From contig JBPOFK010000002.1 of the NCBI GenBank assembly GCA_051252095.1, positions 111,907 to 175,906 of the forward strand: a stretch of 64,000 bases of DNA. Reading direction: 5' to 3'. The DNA is from GCA-2401735 sp051252095 (GTDB lineage: Bacteria; Pseudomonadota; Gammaproteobacteria; Burkholderiales; Methylophilaceae). Position 1 is the stretch's first letter. Every line of letters starts with the position of its first letter. The notes under the pieces were generated by a model, which was not told where the DNA came from, did not search any database, and worked only from the letters and a program-made list of their open reading frames with translations. Both the position numbers and the translations under genes were made by a program. Shown here one piece after another: positions 34,520-43,806 of the stretch.

Positions 34520-35508
34520 ATTTTTGACTTTTGATTGATTGCAAGCTCGGTGGCTATATTTATAGCAGCTAGCATGCTCCCTGTATTGATGTTGCCTGTG
34601 CCCGCTAATTCAAGTGCTGTGCCATGATCAACAGAGGTACGAATAATAGGAAGCCCTAGCGTGACATTAACGCCTTGTCCAAAGCTGGCATATTTTAAAA
34701 CCGATAAGCCTTGGTCGTGATACATCGCGAGAACTGCATCTGCATTTTGCAAATGTGGTTGCGTAAATAATGTATCTGCTGGCAGTGCACCTATTAGTAA
34801 CAGGCCTTCATTTTTTAGCTTTTCCAAAACAGGGTTAATCGTTGTGATTTCTTCATTCCCTAAGTAGCCACTTTCGCCAGCATGGGGATTCAAGCCTGCA
34901 ACTAAAATGCGTGGCCTTGGAATATTAAATTTATTGATTAAATCCGCATGTAGAATGCGTATTGTTTGCTCTAAGCTTTCTTTCTTAATATTGGTTGCTA
35001 CCTGTGATATAGGCAAATGTGTTGTTGCAAGCGCCACACGCAAACCACCACCGACCAACATCATCACCACTTGTTTTGTCTGTGTCAGTTTAGCTAGAAA
35101 TTCTGTGTGGCCAGTGAATGGAATGCCAGCTTGATTGATGATGCCTTTGTGCACTGGCGCAGTGACAATTGCGTCAAATATGCCCTCTTGGCAAGCTTGC
35201 GTCGCTTTGGTTAATGTTTTTAGTACGTATGCACTATTTTCATGATTGAGCTGCCCGGCGATAACAGCTTTGTTTACTGGGATATCTAAAACAGATAGTG
35301 TTTTTTTCTCTGTGTTAGCATTTTCTTTAAAAGCAGTTAGTGAAATATTGATGTTTAGCTGCTTCGCTCTTGATGCCAGCATTTCAATATCGCCAATAAT
35401 GGTGATATTGGCATTAAGCTGCTGAGTCGCTAACAGCAAACATAAGTCAGGCCCAATTCCAGCAGGCTCACCTGCCGTGATAGCGATACTTGGAGTGGTA
35501 TTTATCAA
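34516..35508 (-). CDS. pdxA: 4-hydroxythreonine-4-phosphate dehydrogenase
   Basis: 330 residues. ITAGEPAGIGPDL at the start, DAIVTAPVHKGIINQAGIPFTGHTEFLA with the active His, GLNPHAGESGYLGNEE and AMYHDQGLSVLKYASFGQGVNVTLGLPIIRTSVDHGTA (read in parts) are PdxA signatures with the metal-binding His residues. It is needed for pyridoxal phosphate synthesis. It lies between surA (27 bases upstream) and rsmA, in the lptD-surA-pdxA-rsmA order also known from enterics. Confidence 0.97.
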   Translation of the reverse strand: MINTTPSIAITAGEPAGIGPDLCLLLATQQLNANITIIGDIEMLASRAKQLNINISLTAFKENANTEKKTLSVLDIPVNKAVIAGQLNHENSAYVLKTLTKATQACQEGIFDAIVTAPVHKGIINQAGIPFTGHTEFLAKLTQTKQVVMMLVGGGLRVALATTHLPISQVATNIKKESLEQTIRILHADLINKFNIPRPRILVAGLNPHAGESGYLGNEEITTINPVLEKLKNEGLLLIGALPADTLFTQPHLQNADAVLAMYHDQGLSVLKYASFGQGVNVTLGLPIIRTSVDHGTALELAGTGNINTGSMLAAINIATELAINQKSKI

Positions 35509-35535
35509 AGTAAGTGTTCTATTGCATTTTCGGGC

Positions 35536-36867
35536 TTAAAAGTTATCTTCAAGACGGAGTTCAACAAATGCGCGATCGCGAATTTCATGTATCCAATCCT
35601 CATAGGCTTCTTCTACTTTTCTAGCGTGAATTTCTCTACGCGCTTTGATACGCGCAGCTTGCTCCGTCATATCTTGCTTGCGTCGTTCAAGCACTTGGAT
35701 GATATGCCAACCAAAAGGGGAGCGTATCGGCTCGCTTATTTCACCGATATCAAGCGCATTCATCGCTTCTTCAAACTGCGGCACAGTGTCTCCTGGGTTA
35801 ACCCAGCCGAGATCGCCACCGCTATTTGCTGAGCCATCTTCAGAGTATTGGCGGGCCAAATCTTCAAACTGATCGCCGTTATCTAGTCGTTCCTTTAAAG
35901 AATCCATTTTTTGTTTTGCTTCCTGCTCTGAAACAACTTCATTGAGCTTGATCAAGATATGGCGAACTTTTGTTTGGTCGACAATGAGCGTGGAATCCGT
36001 ATTGCGTTTATTGGTAACCTTGACTACATGAAAGCCATTTGGGCTTCGAATAGGCTTCGAAACTTCTCCTATTTGCATACCTTGTAATAAATTTAGGAAA
36101 GCTGGTGGGATTTGACCGCTATTCCGCCAGCCCATATTGCCACCCTCCAATGCATTCGGCGCATCTGAATAGTTGGCTGAAACTTGTTCAAAAGACTCGC
36201 CGTTAGCTAAAGCTTTCATGATTTCTTCAATTTTAAGTCTTGCCCGCTCTAGGTCTTCAGGGGAACTCTCTTCTGGTGTACGCACAAGAATATGGGAAAG
36301 CTCATACTCAACTTGCTGGCTATCTGTGCTGTTTTCTTGTGTTGTTAAGTAGTTGTCAACTTCACCATCACTTACATCAATACGTTTGTCAATTTCACTA
36401 TCTTTTAACCTTGCTATCGTGATTTCATCTCGCATGTCTTCACGGAACTGGTAATAATTAATACCATCATTCTCCAAAGCGGCTTTAAACTCTTCTAGCC
36501 CCATTTTGTTTTGTTCTGCTATTCGCTCGATGGTTTTATCCAACTGTGAGTCATTAACGTTAATGCCTCTTTGCTCAGCCAGTTGTAATTGCAAATTATC
36601 AACAATCAGACGTTCTAAAATTTGTTTTCTTAATACTTGCTCTGATGGCAGTTGCTTTCCCTGCTTTTCTAATTGGTTAGAGACCGTACGGACTTTATTG
36701 ACAAGTTCTTGTTCTGTAATGACATCTTTATCAACAATTGCAATGATTCTATCCATTTTGACAATGTCGTCAGCGATTGCATTTGTGTTGAAAATAGCGC
36801 CTATAAGAAAGTAAGCTGCAACAAGCAGTAATCTGGGAAGTAGGTTAATTGTACAAATTAGTTTCAT
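35536..36867 (-). CDS. surA: Periplasmic chaperone and peptidyl-prolyl isomerase SurA
   Basis: 443 residues. A signal peptide is followed by the SurA N-terminal chaperone domain (MDRIIAIVDKDVITEQEL, then VLRKQILERLIVDNLQLQLA) and two parvulin domains: about 188-295 (YELSHILVRTPEE...GGNMGWRN) and about 303-402 (VRHILIKLNE...GGDLGWVNPGD). A C-terminal helix follows. It guides outer-membrane proteins, including LptD, to the BAM complex. Its start overlaps the lptD stop by 4 bases. Confidence 0.97.
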   Translation of the reverse strand: MKLICTINLLPRLLLVAAYFLIGAIFNTNAIADDIVKMDRIIAIVDKDVITEQELVNKVRTVSNQLEKQGKQLPSEQVLRKQILERLIVDNLQLQLAEQRGINVNDSQLDKTIERIAEQNKMGLEEFKAALENDGINYYQFREDMRDEITIARLKDSEIDKRIDVSDGEVDNYLTTQENSTDSQQVEYELSHILVRTPEESSPEDLERARLKIEEIMKALANGESFEQVSANYSDAPNALEGGNMGWRNSGQIPPAFLNLLQGMQIGEVSKPIRSPNGFHVVKVTNKRNTDSTLIVDQTKVRHILIKLNEVVSEQEAKQKMDSLKERLDNGDQFEDLARQYSEDGSANSGGDLGWVNPGDTVPQFEEAMNALDIGEISEPIRSPFGWHIIQVLERRKQDMTEQAARIKARREIHARKVEEAYEDWIHEIRDRAFVELRLEDNF

Positions 36868-39332
36868 TGATAATAGTTTTGTTGCCTATAAATATCAGGA
36901 AGTTCACTGGAGCTTAAGTATCCAGGAATATCTCGTCTTAGTAAATTAAGTGGATTCGAACCGATTGAAGCCAAGCCACCTAGTTCGAGTTGAATGAAAA
37001 AACCATAGTTTGCATTTGCAGTTGCTGTTTCAACGCGTTGAACGACCGCTCTTGCTTGCCAACAACCAGCATCATATTCTAGACCAGCCAAGCTTTCAAT
37101 CAATGTTTTCTCACGAATGGAATAATTAAATCGACCAACGCCATACCATCCTTGACTCAGCGGCCATTGACCAGAAACATTAATTTGCTCGAGGAACTGT
37201 TGCGTATATCGATAGCCTGCATTAATCAGTTTGCCTGGTTCAGGATTGTATCGAGCCAATATGTTGGAGCGCACCATGCCAGCATCGTCTGTATTGTATT
37301 GCCAGAAAGCATCAAGTTTCCACTGATTAGAGAGGTGTGCAGTCATCGCAGCAATAATGTCCGAAGAGTTACTGCCGGCTGTTGACCCGCCTTGAGATGC
37401 TACTGTAGTAGCAGGCAAAAATACTTCTTGGTCTGTAAAGTAATAGCGTTGACCAATAGTGGCTGCAAAACGTTCAACACCGGTGTCGCTGTCAATCATG
37501 CGGGATGTGACGGCAAGACTGAGTTGGTTTGCATTGTTAATCCGGTCATCGCCAGTAAATTGATTTTCTGTAAATAGCGTAGTCATATTTAAGTTAGCAA
37601 CCGCAGAATCAAATACAGGTAACAAATCCTGATCTTTGTAGGGAATATAAACATAAAATAAGCGAGGCTCGATAGTCTGAATATAATTATTCTTAACCAC
37701 ACTCATGTCGCGTTCAAAATATAAACCGCTATCTAGGCTAAAAATGGGGAGTGTGCGGGTGACTGAGTTGTTACTGATGTTTTGACCGTTGATATTAAAA
37801 TTATTGTCATTTAAATTGTAGTTTGTTGAGTGCACACCAAATTTCGGGGTAATAAAACCAAACGATTTTTTGATTGGAATGCTTAGGCTGGGATAGACCG
37901 TTAGACGGCTACCTGTAGCCGCTTGTATAGCATCTTTGTTTTGATCAAAATAAGTCCACTGACTATAAAGATTCGTTGTTAAGTGATTCCACTCTTTGTC
38001 TGCTGTCAATGTGAGTTGCGGCAGCCTTTCGTAAGGGTAGTTCGTTTCATCTAGAGTTTGATATTTTTGCACTTGCCCATTGAAGCGCCAGACATCGCCA
38101 GTATAGTCAACACGACCAGCCTGCGGTAAATTTACGCGACTGGTGCTAATAATCCGTGTAGACATATCGGAAAAGTACTCATCGTCTGAAACTTTTTCAA
38201 TATTGTAGCCAGCAGACCAACCATTGCCAAAAGTCTGGCTGTGGTTGACATTAATAAAGTAGCGCTGTTCGTCCGTGATGTCATCGTTATTTAAATACTC
38301 AACACTATCGGTACCTGAGTAGGTTTCTCCTAGGTATCTAAATGACCCTTGCAGTTGCGCGCCACGGCGGCTTAGGTAACGTACGCCTAACGTCGCATCT
38401 TTATCTGGTGCAATATTCCAGTAATAAGGCAGATAGGTCTCAAAACCACTGCGGCTTGTTGAACCAACAGTAGGCGCTAATATGCCTGATTTGCGCTCAT
38501 TATTGAACGAAAAGCTCATCCAAGGCGCATAGAGTAGCGGTACGCTTTTAAATTCAACACGGGCATGTTTGGCTGTGCCAGATTGTGTATACGTATCAAG
38601 TTCTATATCGCTTGCTTTGATATACCAATCATCTACACCAGCTTCACAGGTTGTATAGCGAGCGTTTTTTAACCGTTTTTTTGATTGCCCTTCAAATAAG
38701 ACCTCTTCAGCATCACCGCGTGAAGAGTTAAATTTAGGGTCAATCGATGATTGACCAATTGGTGACGGCGCATTGCGATAGCTATCTTGGTAGGACTTCG
38801 GATCATCAGTCAACGTTGTTTGAGTGTTAAGTAACTTGGATTGCGTATAAACAGATGGGTTGTTGTAGGTCTTGATTTTGTCTTGGTTCAATGAGATCGG
38901 TTTTTTTAAGGTAACACTGGCATCTTTCATTTCGCCAATGGTTTCCGTTAGACGCATTTTTAGCGCTGGTCCAGTAATCTCACTATCACCTAGGTCAATA
39001 CGCGCGTTGCCATTGACTTGCAACTCATCGTTTAAAATATCATATTCAATTGTATCGCCATATATTGTTTGGTCGCCTCTACTGATAACAGCATTGCCTG
39101 TTGCGCGCATTTTCCGATCTAACTGTAAATCTAAGGTGTCACCTTCAATTTCAATAGCACCTGCTTTTGGCTCTGGCAGTGCCGTCTCAGGCACTTCAAA
39201 TAAGTCTAGCGTCATGGTTTCAGCATGACAGAATGCACTATTCGCTAGGCAATACGAAATCACGGCATTAGCAATCAATGTTTTTGCAAATGCATATCTG
39301 AAGCCTCTAGTTTGTGTGCGATTGATGGTCAA
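36864..39332 (-). CDS. lptD: LPS-assembly outer-membrane protein LptD
   Basis: 822 residues. An export signal (LANSAFCHA) precedes the periplasmic OstA jellyroll (about 60-150; AIEIEGDTLDLQLDRKMRATGNAV) and the large barrel with TTCEAGVDDWYIKASDIELD, LYAPWMSFSFNNERKSGIL and GCWQARAVVQRV near the end. Cys residues occur in TTCEAG and AGCWQ, as expected for the inter-domain disulfides. It inserts LPS into the outer leaflet with LptE. It is the first gene of the lptD-surA-pdxA-rsmA unit and divergent from amgK. Confidence 0.96.
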   Translation of the reverse strand: MTINRTQTRGFRYAFAKTLIANAVISYCLANSAFCHAETMTLDLFEVPETALPEPKAGAIEIEGDTLDLQLDRKMRATGNAVISRGDQTIYGDTIEYDILNDELQVNGNARIDLGDSEITGPALKMRLTETIGEMKDASVTLKKPISLNQDKIKTYNNPSVYTQSKLLNTQTTLTDDPKSYQDSYRNAPSPIGQSSIDPKFNSSRGDAEEVLFEGQSKKRLKNARYTTCEAGVDDWYIKASDIELDTYTQSGTAKHARVEFKSVPLLYAPWMSFSFNNERKSGILAPTVGSTSRSGFETYLPYYWNIAPDKDATLGVRYLSRRGAQLQGSFRYLGETYSGTDSVEYLNNDDITDEQRYFINVNHSQTFGNGWSAGYNIEKVSDDEYFSDMSTRIISTSRVNLPQAGRVDYTGDVWRFNGQVQKYQTLDETNYPYERLPQLTLTADKEWNHLTTNLYSQWTYFDQNKDAIQAATGSRLTVYPSLSIPIKKSFGFITPKFGVHSTNYNLNDNNFNINGQNISNNSVTRTLPIFSLDSGLYFERDMSVVKNNYIQTIEPRLFYVYIPYKDQDLLPVFDSAVANLNMTTLFTENQFTGDDRINNANQLSLAVTSRMIDSDTGVERFAATIGQRYYFTDQEVFLPATTVASQGGSTAGSNSSDIIAAMTAHLSNQWKLDAFWQYNTDDAGMVRSNILARYNPEPGKLINAGYRYTQQFLEQINVSGQWPLSQGWYGVGRFNYSIREKTLIESLAGLEYDAGCWQARAVVQRVETATANANYGFFIQLELGGLASIGSNPLNLLRRDIPGYLSSSELPDIYRQQNYYQ

Positions 39333-39417
39333 GTGATAGCTAGGTGTTATTGTCTAATGATCTGACTGAAATACAGTATTTGTTCCGTCAGTGATAAAAT
39401 CCCTTAATTAAATAAGT

Positions 39418-39461
39418 CATGATTGGTTATAGTAACCATCATGATAACGACACATTATAAT
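39418..39461 (+). promoter_or_regulatory. Imperfect palindrome and -10 box in the lptD-amgK divergent region
   Basis: CATGATTGGTTA at 39418-39429 pairs with TAACCATCATG at 39433-39443 with one extra T, making a dyad of about 26 bases. A perfect TATAAT follows at 39456-39461, about 30 bases before the GTG start of amgK. The right arm covers where the -35 box would be, and no good -35 hexamer is seen, so the dyad may be an activator or repressor site. Inferred from sequence only. Confidence 0.45.
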
Positions 39462-39490
39462 GCGTAACATCAAATTAAAGAAGGTACTTT

Positions 39491-40483
39491 GTGGATAGGA
39501 AATGTCAACTAGAGCGCTGGCTAAAGTCAGTGCTAGCAGGAAGAAGTTTTACAATAACTGTTGCATCAGCCGATGCCAGCTTTAGGCGCTATTTTCGGGT
39601 TCATTTGCCAGAAGAAAGTTTTATTGCAATGGATGCTCCGCCAGAGCAGGAGAGTTGCCAATCATTTGTAGCGGTGGCCAAACTATTTTTAAGTTGTAAC
39701 CTGAATGTGCCTCGTATTATTAACGAGGATATTCAGCAAGGGTTTTTACTGTTAACGGACTTAGGTGACGACACCTACTTATCGCAACTGACAAGTAAGA
39801 ATGCATCTTCACTCTACAATGATGCGACGCAATCACTCATTAAATTGCAGCTTGCAAGCCAGCCTGATCAGTTACCACATTATGATAGCAGTCTATTGCA
39901 TCGGGAAATGCAGTTGTTTCCAGACTGGTATGTCGCTAAACATCTCAACTTTAGTTTAGATAATCAGCAAAAGGCGATATTAGAAAAAACATTTGCAACG
40001 TTGACGAAAAATATCTTGAATCAAGGGCAGGTGTATGTTCATCGCGATTATCACTCACGCAATTTAATGGTTTGTCACAATAACCCTGGCATTTTAGATT
40101 TTCAGGATGCTGTTTATGGGGCGATTAGTTATGATTTGGTTTCTTTACTCAAAGATGCGTATATTACTTGGAGTGAAGAGCAAGTGATAGATTGGGTGGC
40201 GCGTTACTGGGAGCCTGCTAAAAAAGCAGGATTGCCTGTGCCGCACGACTTCAGTGATTTTTATCGTGATTTTGAATGGATGGGCGTGCAAAGGCATATT
40301 AAAGTATTGGGTATTTTTGCAAGGCTCTCTCATCGTGACGGGAAGCATGCATATTTGAAGGATATGCCCGTCGTCATGGAGTATTTGCGGCGCGCTTGCT
40401 ACCGCTATGCCGAACTTAGACCAATGTTTAAGCTTCTGAACACCCTTGAAGGGCAGGAAGTTAATACAGGATATACTTTTTGA
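39491..40483 (+). CDS. amgK: Anomeric MurNAc/GlcNAc kinase (AmgK-type aminoglycoside phosphotransferase family)
   Basis: 330 residues with GTG start behind AAAGAAGG. It is a kinase of the APH/choline kinase fold: DASFRRYFRVHL (glycine-poor ATP loop), LLTDLGDDTYLSQL hinge, catalytic VHRDYHSRNLMV and metal-binding ILDFQDAVYGAISYDLVSLL. Together with the adjacent nucleotidyltransferase it matches the AmgK-MurU cell-wall recycling pair described in Pseudomonas, which is also next to lptD. It phosphorylates C1 of MurNAc. Its stop overlaps the next start (TGATG). Confidence 0.85.
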   Translation: MDRKCQLERWLKSVLAGRSFTITVASADASFRRYFRVHLPEESFIAMDAPPEQESCQSFVAVAKLFLSCNLNVPRIINEDIQQGFLLLTDLGDDTYLSQLTSKNASSLYNDATQSLIKLQLASQPDQLPHYDSSLLHREMQLFPDWYVAKHLNFSLDNQQKAILEKTFATLTKNILNQGQVYVHRDYHSRNLMVCHNNPGILDFQDAVYGAISYDLVSLLKDAYITWSEEQVIDWVARYWEPAKKAGLPVPHDFSDFYRDFEWMGVQRHIKVLGIFARLSHRDGKHAYLKDMPVVMEYLRRACYRYAELRPMFKLLNTLEGQEVNTGYTF

Positions 40484-41163
40484 TGAAAGCGATGATACTC
40501 GCAGCTGGGCGAGGTCAACGTATGATGCCGTTGACAGCAAACACACCCAAGCCGTTGCTGAAAATAGCCAATAAACCACTCATTGTGTGGCACATAGAGC
40601 GCCTAGTCTTAGCTGGATTTAAAGAAATAGTGATTAACCATGCCTATTTAGGATCGCAAATTGAAGATGCACTAGGCGGTGGAGATGAGTGGGGCGTAAG
40701 TGTTCAATACAGCCCTGAAAAAGAGGCTTTAGAAACAGCTGGGGGTATTGCTAATGCCTTGCCTTTGTTAGGTGATTCGCCATTTTTAGTTGTAAACGGC
40801 GATGTGTTTAGCGAGATTGATTTCTCACTAACGCTACAATCACCTTTTTTGGCACATTTAGTGATGGTAGACAATCCACCACAACATCCACAAGGCGACT
40901 TTGCGTTGCATGCGGGTAAGCTAAAAATAGATGGCAACGCAAAGCTCACCTATTCAGGTGTTGGTGTTTATTCACCACTTTTGTTTAAAGACATAGTGAA
41001 AGGTGATTCAGCAAAGTTGGCGCCACTGTTAAAATCGGCGATGACAAAGGGGTTGGTTTCAGGTGAACATTATCAAGGAGTTTGGCATGATATTGGGACG
41101 CCTGATAGGCTAAAATTAATTGATGCTACTATCAGCAAGTCAGTGTTAGCTAAGGCGCCGTAA
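40483..41163 (+). CDS. murU: N-acetylmuramate alpha-1-phosphate uridylyltransferase (MurU-type nucleotidyltransferase)
   Basis: 226 residues from the ATG at 40483, giving KAMILAAGRGQRMMPLTANTPKPLLKIANKPLI, the sugar-nucleotide transferase signature with the GxGxRMxPLT loop. NGDVFSEIDFSL and GVGVYSPLLF follow, and WHDIGTPDRL closes the family pattern. It forms UDP-MurNAc from MurNAc-1-phosphate, bypassing de novo synthesis. Annotation as mannose-1-phosphate guanylyltransferase is a common alternative, but the coupling to amgK favours MurU. Confidence 0.83.
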   Translation: MKAMILAAGRGQRMMPLTANTPKPLLKIANKPLIVWHIERLVLAGFKEIVINHAYLGSQIEDALGGGDEWGVSVQYSPEKEALETAGGIANALPLLGDSPFLVVNGDVFSEIDFSLTLQSPFLAHLVMVDNPPQHPQGDFALHAGKLKIDGNAKLTYSGVGVYSPLLFKDIVKGDSAKLAPLLKSAMTKGLVSGEHYQGVWHDIGTPDRLKLIDATISKSVLAKAP

Positions 41164-41329
41164 GGTCAAATCGAAAGTCTTAGAATTAAAACAAACACTT
41201 CTACCAATAGTGTTAATTTGTTGCAAATTTGATGCCCTAATATAGATCATTGCTAAAATTGAACCTAAGCAACAATATACAACCAAATAAGCTAAAATGC
41301 AGGTGCGAATAGACAGCGAAGGATAGTTT

Positions 41330-42640
41330 TTGAGTTTTCCCATTAAAGAATTTAGTGCTAGACGCCAACAGCTCATGACGGCAATGGGTGATGGTATTGC
41401 GATTATTCCGACATCTCCTGAAGTCGTTAGGAATCGTGACAGTCATTATCCCTATCGTTTTGATAGTTATTTTTACTATTTGACAGGTTTTAAAGAACCA
41501 GAGTCCGTCTTGGTGTTGCTTGCAGGGAGTGAGTCAAGGAGTATTCTGTTTTGCCGCGACAAAAATGTAGAGCGAGAAATTTGGGATGGATTTCGTTTTG
41601 GTCCAGAAGCTGCAAAAACAGCATTCGGCTTTGATGAAACATATAGCATCGACCAACTTGATGAAGTGATACAAAAGCTATTAGCGAATCAAGCTAAATT
41701 GTTCTACAGCTTAGGCGCTGATTGCCATTGGGATGCAAAGGTGATGCGTTGGTTAGCCGATTTGCGTGAACAAGCCAGAACGGGTGTGCATGCACCGGAT
41801 CAATTATTGGATGTGCGTAAACTCATTGATGAACGTAGATTACGTAAAACCCCATACGAGCTAGATCTAATGCGACGTTCGGCTAAAATTGCCGCAGACG
41901 CACATTTACGTGCAATGCAAAAAACAAAAGCAGGCAAATATGAAAATGAAATAGAAGCCGAATTCTTACATGAATTCTATCGTAAAGGCGCGCAAGCACC
42001 AGCTTATACCAGCATTGTTGCTGCTGGTGCCAATGCATGTACGCTGCACTACAATGCCAATAATGGTGAGTTGAAAAACGGTGATTTACTTTTGATTGAT
42101 GCAGGTTGCGAGTTGGACGGCTATGCTTCTGATATCACTAGGACATTTCCGATTAATGGCAAGTTCTCGGCAGCACAAAAGGACATTTACCAACTGGTAT
42201 TAGCCGCGCAGGCAGCCGCAATAGAAAAAGTGACCACACAACACCATTGGAATCAACCGCATGAAGCGGCTTTGGAAGTACTTGTTCAAGGTTTCATTGA
42301 TTTTGGTTTATGTCGGGGATCTAAAGATGATGTGCTAGAAAGTGGTAGCTACAGACAGTTTTATATGCATCGTACGGGGCATTGGCTAGGTTTGGATGTG
42401 CATGATGCTGGGGCGTATAAAGATAAAGCAGACCATTGGCGACAGTTACAAGAAGGGAACGTACTGACGGTTGAACCTGGTTGCTATATTCGTCCTGCAG
42501 AGAATGTGCCAAAACATTTTCATAACATTGGCATCCGCATTGAAGATGATGTCGTCGTAACAAAAGGCGCATGTGAAATTCTAACGATAGATGCACCGAA
42601 AACAGTTGTTGAAATTGAAGCATGTATGGTGGCGCATTAG
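41330..42640 (+). CDS. pepP: Xaa-Pro aminopeptidase
   Basis: 436 residues. The TTG at 41330 follows GAAGGA at good spacing and gives the expected creatinase-like N-terminus (FSARRQQLMTAMG, YPYRFDSYFYYLTGF). The pita-bread domain has metal ligands in LLIDAGCELDGYASDITRTFP, HRTGHWLGLDVHD, LTVEPG and IRIEDDVVV. It removes N-terminal residues before proline. It heads the pepP-ubiH-ubiI cluster, the same order as in E. coli, although here the ygfB-type gene is missing. Confidence 0.95.
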   Translation: MSFPIKEFSARRQQLMTAMGDGIAIIPTSPEVVRNRDSHYPYRFDSYFYYLTGFKEPESVLVLLAGSESRSILFCRDKNVEREIWDGFRFGPEAAKTAFGFDETYSIDQLDEVIQKLLANQAKLFYSLGADCHWDAKVMRWLADLREQARTGVHAPDQLLDVRKLIDERRLRKTPYELDLMRRSAKIAADAHLRAMQKTKAGKYENEIEAEFLHEFYRKGAQAPAYTSIVAAGANACTLHYNANNGELKNGDLLLIDAGCELDGYASDITRTFPINGKFSAAQKDIYQLVLAAQAAAIEKVTTQHHWNQPHEAALEVLVQGFIDFGLCRGSKDDVLESGSYRQFYMHRTGHWLGLDVHDAGAYKDKADHWRQLQEGNVLTVEPGCYIRPAENVPKHFHNIGIRIEDDVVVTKGACEILTIDAPKTVVEIEACMVAH

Positions 42641-43806
42641 TGAGTCGTATGCAAAAAAAACAGTCGTTAGTCATAATTGGAGGCGGTCCTGTTGGTCTGG
42701 TGCTGGCATTAACAATGCAACAATCTGGGTTGTCTTTTACTGTGTTAGAAGCGCGTAAAAAAGGAGAGGCATATCATGATAAACGTGCACTCGCGCTGTC
42801 ATATGGTTCAAAAATGATTCTAGAAAGTTTAGGTGTTTGGCATGCTATTGCCCCGAATGCTACAGCAATTAATACAATCCATGTATCACAGACTGGTGGT
42901 TTAGGCAGAACCAAACTCTGCGCTGAAGAGCACGATTTACCAGCATTAGGTTATGTAGTGTCTTATGGCACATTAATGCAGGTGTTAAATGAGCAGATTA
43001 ATATGGCAGATATTTTGTATGAAGCTGTTGCATCAGCTATTAGGCAAGACGAACTATCAGCAGAAGTCGACTATGTCTATGAGGGCGAACAACAGAGGCT
43101 AAAGACTGCTTTAGTGGTGATTGCAGAAGGCGGGCGTAGTCTAGAAGATATACCTGGCATTGAGCGGCGCACTAAAGCTTACGGACACGATGCATTGGTC
43201 AGCATGGTTGCATGCGAATTACCACATAACCATGTTGCTTATGAGCGTTTTACACCATCAGGGCCAATGGCATTGCTCCCCAATGGGGAAAAAGATTTTT
43301 CACTGGTGTGGACAGGGGAGAAAGCAAGTATTCAACGTTTGCTAGAGATGGAAGAAGAGACATTTTTAGAAGCGTTGCATTTAGCTTTTGGTGATAGAGT
43401 GGGCCGTTTTCTTTCGATTGGCAAGCGCTTGAGCTTTCCATTGGTGAAGTCCGAGTTGAAACCCAAGGTGACGTCGCATTTAGTCGTTGTTGGCAATTCA
43501 GCTCAAACCATGCATCCCGTGGCTGGACAGGGGTTTAATGTAGGCTTGCGAGATGCGACTTCACTGGCAAAGGTGCTATCCAATACGCCAGCTTTAGAAT
43601 GGGGAAGTGAGGCTATGCTAAAAAGCTATGCCAGTACTCGCGTGAGAGATACAAAAGGTGGCTTGCTGTTTACCGACTTTTTGGTCAATCTGTTTTCTAA
43701 TGATTTGCTTGGATTGACATCCATGCGTGGGCTGGGGCTAGGTTTACTAGATGTCTTGCCACCAGCTAAACAAATGCTCGTCAGCAAAATGAGTTATGGT
43801 AAATAA
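42640..43806 (+). CDS. ubiH: FAD-dependent ubiquinone hydroxylase UbiH
   Basis: 388 residues from the GTG at 42640 (GGTGG seven bases upstream; overlaps the pepP stop by one base). ATG alternatives are 42622 and 42649. FAD motif IIGGGPVGLVLAL is at the start. VVGNSAQTMHPVAGQGFNVGLRD is the UbiH variant of the second FAD motif, in which Asn replaces the Asp of GDAAH. It hydroxylates a ring position in ubiquinone synthesis. It overlaps the next hydroxylase gene by 11 bases. Confidence 0.88.
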   Translation: MSRMQKKQSLVIIGGGPVGLVLALTMQQSGLSFTVLEARKKGEAYHDKRALALSYGSKMILESLGVWHAIAPNATAINTIHVSQTGGLGRTKLCAEEHDLPALGYVVSYGTLMQVLNEQINMADILYEAVASAIRQDELSAEVDYVYEGEQQRLKTALVVIAEGGRSLEDIPGIERRTKAYGHDALVSMVACELPHNHVAYERFTPSGPMALLPNGEKDFSLVWTGEKASIQRLLEMEEETFLEALHLAFGDRVGRFLSIGKRLSFPLVKSELKPKVTSHLVVVGNSAQTMHPVAGQGFNVGLRDATSLAKVLSNTPALEWGSEAMLKSYASTRVRDTKGGLLFTDFLVNLFSNDLLGLTSMRGLGLGLLDVLPPAKQMLVSKMSYGK

